Part shown: positions 61,869-64,000 of the stretch, piece after piece
Numbering within the stretch: position 1 is the stretch's first letter
Layout: every line of letters starts with the position of its first letter
Notes under the pieces: model-generated
The model's input: the letters and a program-made list of their open reading frames with translations, nothing else
Database searches by the model: none
Told to the model about the DNA's origin: nothing
Made by a program: the position numbers and the translations under genes
Assembly: GCA_942491485.1 (NCBI GenBank)
Contig: CALOAX010000005.1
Location: 124,001-188,000 of the forward strand
Direction: 5' to 3'
From: Desulfoluna sp942491485
GTDB lineage: Bacteria > Desulfobacterota > Desulfobacteria > Desulfobacterales > Desulfolunaceae
DNA length: 64,000 bases

Positions 61869-63395
61869 ATGATTGAAACGACTCCCGGTATGTTGATACT
61901 CACCGCCATCATTCCCATGGTGGCGGCCCTTCTGGTGATGATCTCCGGCAAGCGGCCCAATATTCGTGAAGGGTGGTCGGTGGTGGGGGCGGTGTTGACC
62001 TTTGCCTCGGTGGTGAACCTCGCGCCGGCCGTGCTGAATGGGGAGACCCTTCGCTACACCTACGCGGAGATTTTGCCGGGCATTGCCCTGACCCTGAAAC
62101 TGGACGGCTTAGGGCTTATCTTTGCGGGCACTTCCTCCTTCTTGTGGATTCTGGCCGCTTTTTACTGTGTGGGGTACATGCGGGGGCTCGATGAACACGC
62201 CCAGACACGTTTTTACGTCTGTTATGCGGCGGCCGTGGGCGCTGCCATGGGGGCGGCCTTTGCGGGGAACCTTTTTACCCTCTACCTCTTCTACGAGATC
62301 GTCTCCATCGTCACCTACCCGCTGGTCATGCACCATCAGGACGAAGAGGGTTACGAAGGGGGCAAAAAGTACATCATCTACCTCTTCTTCACCTCCAAGG
62401 CCTTTCTCCTTACCGGTATGGTGCTGGTCTATCTTATGGCCGGAACCCTGGAGTTTTCCGACGGCATTACAGGTGGGATTTTTCCGGCGGATGCCGGGAC
62501 GCTTCTGGTCATCGTCAGCTTTCTTCTCTTTCTCTTCGGCTTTGCCAAGTCAGGGATCATGCCGTTTCACAACTGGCTGCCCTCGGCCATGGTGGCTCCC
62601 ACCCCGGTCTCGGCCCTTCTTCACGCGGTGGTGGTGGTAAAGGTCGGGGTCTTCTCAACGGCACGCGTCATGCTGTCCGTGTATGGGGTGAACCTTCTCA
62701 GCTCCTCGGGTCTGGGGATTTTTACCGCTTACTTTGTGAGCTTTACCATTCTGGGTGCCTCGGTGATAGCCCTCACCAAAACCAACCTCAAGGCCCGACT
62801 CGCTTACTCCACGGTGAGTCAACTCTCCTACATCATTCTGGGCGTGGCGCTTCTCACCCCCACCGGGGTCACCGGCGGGCTTGTGCACATCACCAACCAC
62901 GCCTTCTCCAAGATCACCCTCTTCTTTTGCGCAGGAGCCATCTTTGTGGTCTCGGGGAAAAGTGACATCCGGGAGATGGGCGGGCTTGGTCGCCGCATGC
63001 CCTGGACCATGGGGGCCTTTGCCCTGGCCTCCCTCTCCATGATTGGCGTGCCGCCCGTGAGCGGGTTTGTGAGCAAGTGGTATCTGGCCCTGGGCACCAT
63101 GGAGATTCACAACTGGATTCTTCTCACCGTGCTTCTGGTGAGCAGTCTTTTAAACGCTGGCTACTTCGTGCCGGTGGTGATTCAGGCCTTCTTCGGCAAA
63201 CCCCTTCCGGAAGACGAAGGGCAAACCGAGAGCCTGGAGCAGACACCCCTGGCTCGCTTTATGGTGGTGCCCTTAACCATCACCGCCATTTTTTCAGTCC
63301 TTTTCGGGCTCTACCCGAACCTCTTCTTTAAAATCATCTCGGTGCTCGATACGGGTTTTTTCACCGGGTTCATGAATGTGACAGCGGGGTTGTAA
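61869..63395 (+). CDS. Antiporter-type subunit (MrpD/NuoL-NuoN-like)
   Basis: 508 residues and about 14 membrane helices, of the proton-conducting transporter family shared by complex I (NuoL/M/N) and Mrp antiporters (MrpA/D). The ion-path residues are visible: Glu in LYLFYEIVSIVTYPLV, Lys in GFAKSGIMPFHNWLPSAMVAPTPVSALLHAV, and Lys in TKTNLKARLAYSTVSQLSYI. Sequence character is nearer MrpD than canonical NuoL: it lacks the long C-terminal lateral helix. It follows nuoK after 472 bases of repeats. Confidence 0.9.
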   Translation: MIETTPGMLILTAIIPMVAALLVMISGKRPNIREGWSVVGAVLTFASVVNLAPAVLNGETLRYTYAEILPGIALTLKLDGLGLIFAGTSSFLWILAAFYCVGYMRGLDEHAQTRFYVCYAAAVGAAMGAAFAGNLFTLYLFYEIVSIVTYPLVMHHQDEEGYEGGKKYIIYLFFTSKAFLLTGMVLVYLMAGTLEFSDGITGGIFPADAGTLLVIVSFLLFLFGFAKSGIMPFHNWLPSAMVAPTPVSALLHAVVVVKVGVFSTARVMLSVYGVNLLSSSGLGIFTAYFVSFTILGASVIALTKTNLKARLAYSTVSQLSYIILGVALLTPTGVTGGLVHITNHAFSKITLFFCAGAIFVVSGKSDIREMGGLGRRMPWTMGAFALASLSMIGVPPVSGFVSKWYLALGTMEIHNWILLTVLLVSSLLNAGYFVPVVIQAFFGKPLPEDEGQTESLEQTPLARFMVVPLTITAIFSVLFGLYPNLFFKIISVLDTGFFTGFMNVTAGL

Positions 63396-63641
63396 ATGGT
63401 CAAGCTCATTGGGTTCCTTCGGGATCGCTCCGGCCTGTTGAAATGGCTCTTTTTTCTCTGGCTGGGATTTACCATCATCTTTGATTTTATGGCCCACCGG
63501 CATGAACCCCACTTTTTCGGGGACTCCATCATTGGCTTCTGGTCGGGTTTCGGGCTTTTCGGCTGCCTTGCGATGGGGTTTATCTGCAAGGGGATCTATT
63601 ACCTCTGGCTGAAGCAGGATGGGGACTATTATGACAAGTAA
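63396..63641 (+). CDS. Small membrane protein of the nuo cluster
   Basis: 81 residues with two hydrophobic segments (LLKWLFFLWLGFTIIFDF and SGFGLFGCLAMGFICKGIYY) and a charged tail. It starts directly after the stop of the antiporter gene (TAA then ATG) and overlaps the next gene by 11 bases, so it is translated as part of the operon. No known family is recognised. It is probably an accessory or structural subunit of the membrane arm. Confidence 0.85.
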   Translation: MVKLIGFLRDRSGLLKWLFFLWLGFTIIFDFMAHRHEPHFFGDSIIGFWSGFGLFGCLAMGFICKGIYYLWLKQDGDYYDK

Positions 63642-64000
63642 CGCGCTACTGATGCATCCGGCCACCTGGTTCTTTCTTGCGGCGATTCTCATGCCGGTCT
63701 TGAAGCGGATTCACCCGGTGCTCATGAAACTGGCCCTGGTGGCGGTTCCGGCCCTTTCCATCTTTCTTATCTACCAACTCCCGGAAAGTTTCGGCACGGT
63801 AAACTGGATGGGCTTTGACCTGGTGTTCGGGCGGGTGGATAAGCTTACCTTTATCTTTTTGAACGTCTTCACCATCATGGCCCTGATCGGTGGGTTCTAC
63901 ACCATGCATGTCAAGGAGAGCGGGCACCATACGGCGGCCTTTCTCTACGTGACAGGCTCCCTTGGGGTGACCCTCTGCGGGGACTACCTGACCCTGTTTG
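63631..64000 (+). CDS. Second antiporter-type subunit (3' end outside window)
   Basis: The first 123 codons of a membrane protein with the N-terminal layout of NuoL/M/N or Mrp subunits: MTSNALLMHPATWFFLAAILMPVLKR, VFGRVDKLTFIFLNVFTIMALIGGFY, then HHTAAFLYVTGSLGV and GDYLTLF, where the next conserved Glu would follow. It overlaps the small membrane protein by 11 bases. The gene continues beyond 64000. Confidence 0.85.
   Translation, partial: MTSNALLMHPATWFFLAAILMPVLKRIHPVLMKLALVAVPALSIFLIYQLPESFGTVNWMGFDLVFGRVDKLTFIFLNVFTIMALIGGFYTMHVKESGHHTAAFLYVTGSLGVTLCGDYLTLF

Overview
The window reads as one chromosomal stretch of an anaerobic deltaproteobacterium (Desulfobacterota, probably a Desulfobacteraceae- or Desulfoluna-like sulfate reducer). 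This is an inference from gene content: indolepyruvate:ferredoxin oxidoreductase, GTP-type PEP carboxykinase, an HdrCB-like pair, a Mn-dependent pyrophosphatase, a DUF6178-like protein, and a complex I operon without the NADH module. No rRNA or CRISPR array is present. One tRNA (Gln, TTG anticodon) is seen.

Layout. 2-6854: 3' part of a very large, visibly AT-richer RHS/YD-repeat protein with an internal Hint domain and NHL repeats, followed by a tiny membrane protein that may be its immunity partner. 7305-11653: a fatty acid cis/trans isomerase gene (cti) cut in two by a complete IS1634-like element (7530-9448) with an 18-bp terminal inverted repeat and a 6-bp target duplication. 12553-18459 (minus strand): a haem-binding TolB-like lipoprotein, a two-TM potassium channel, and iorAB. 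19232-24210: rdgB, pckG and a sodium/solute symporter. 24667-28690: a DUF6178-like gene, then a GAF / kinase-like / universal stress protein cluster. 29049-31147: a degenerate group II intron lodged in a dispersed repeat. 31351-38288: sirtuin and MBL-hydrolase pair (minus), acyl-CoA dehydrogenase, an exported protein of unknown function, and a PP-loop thiolation-like enzyme. 38617-45916: rlmN (minus), then the translation cluster ffh-rpsP-khpA-rimM-trmD-RNA methyltransferase-rplS-rnhB-yraN-rsmI. 47035-55757: hdrC/hdrB-like genes, DUF1844, ispE, tRNA-Gln, prs, rplY, pth, ppaC, carD and an RluA-type pseudouridine synthase. 56324-64000: nuoA-B-C-D-H-I-J-K followed by Mrp/Nuo antiporter-type subunits. 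The window ends inside the second of these.

The most unusual signal is a family of dispersed intergenic elements, labelled here GCCTCC elements because most full copies begin GCCTCCGGCGGC. About seventeen whole, partial or decayed copies occur. Several copies fold into the same hairpins with different but still complementary stems, and many lie directly downstream of stop codons. Some sit inside operons (iorA/iorB, nuoC/nuoD, nuoK/next gene), and one has been split by the group II intron. Longer versions have a second end in inverted orientation and look MITE-like, and one contains a perfect 52-bp palindrome. Other points of note are the Hint domain in the middle of the RHS protein, the freshly interrupted cti, and a terminator-like hairpin inside the start of rnhB.
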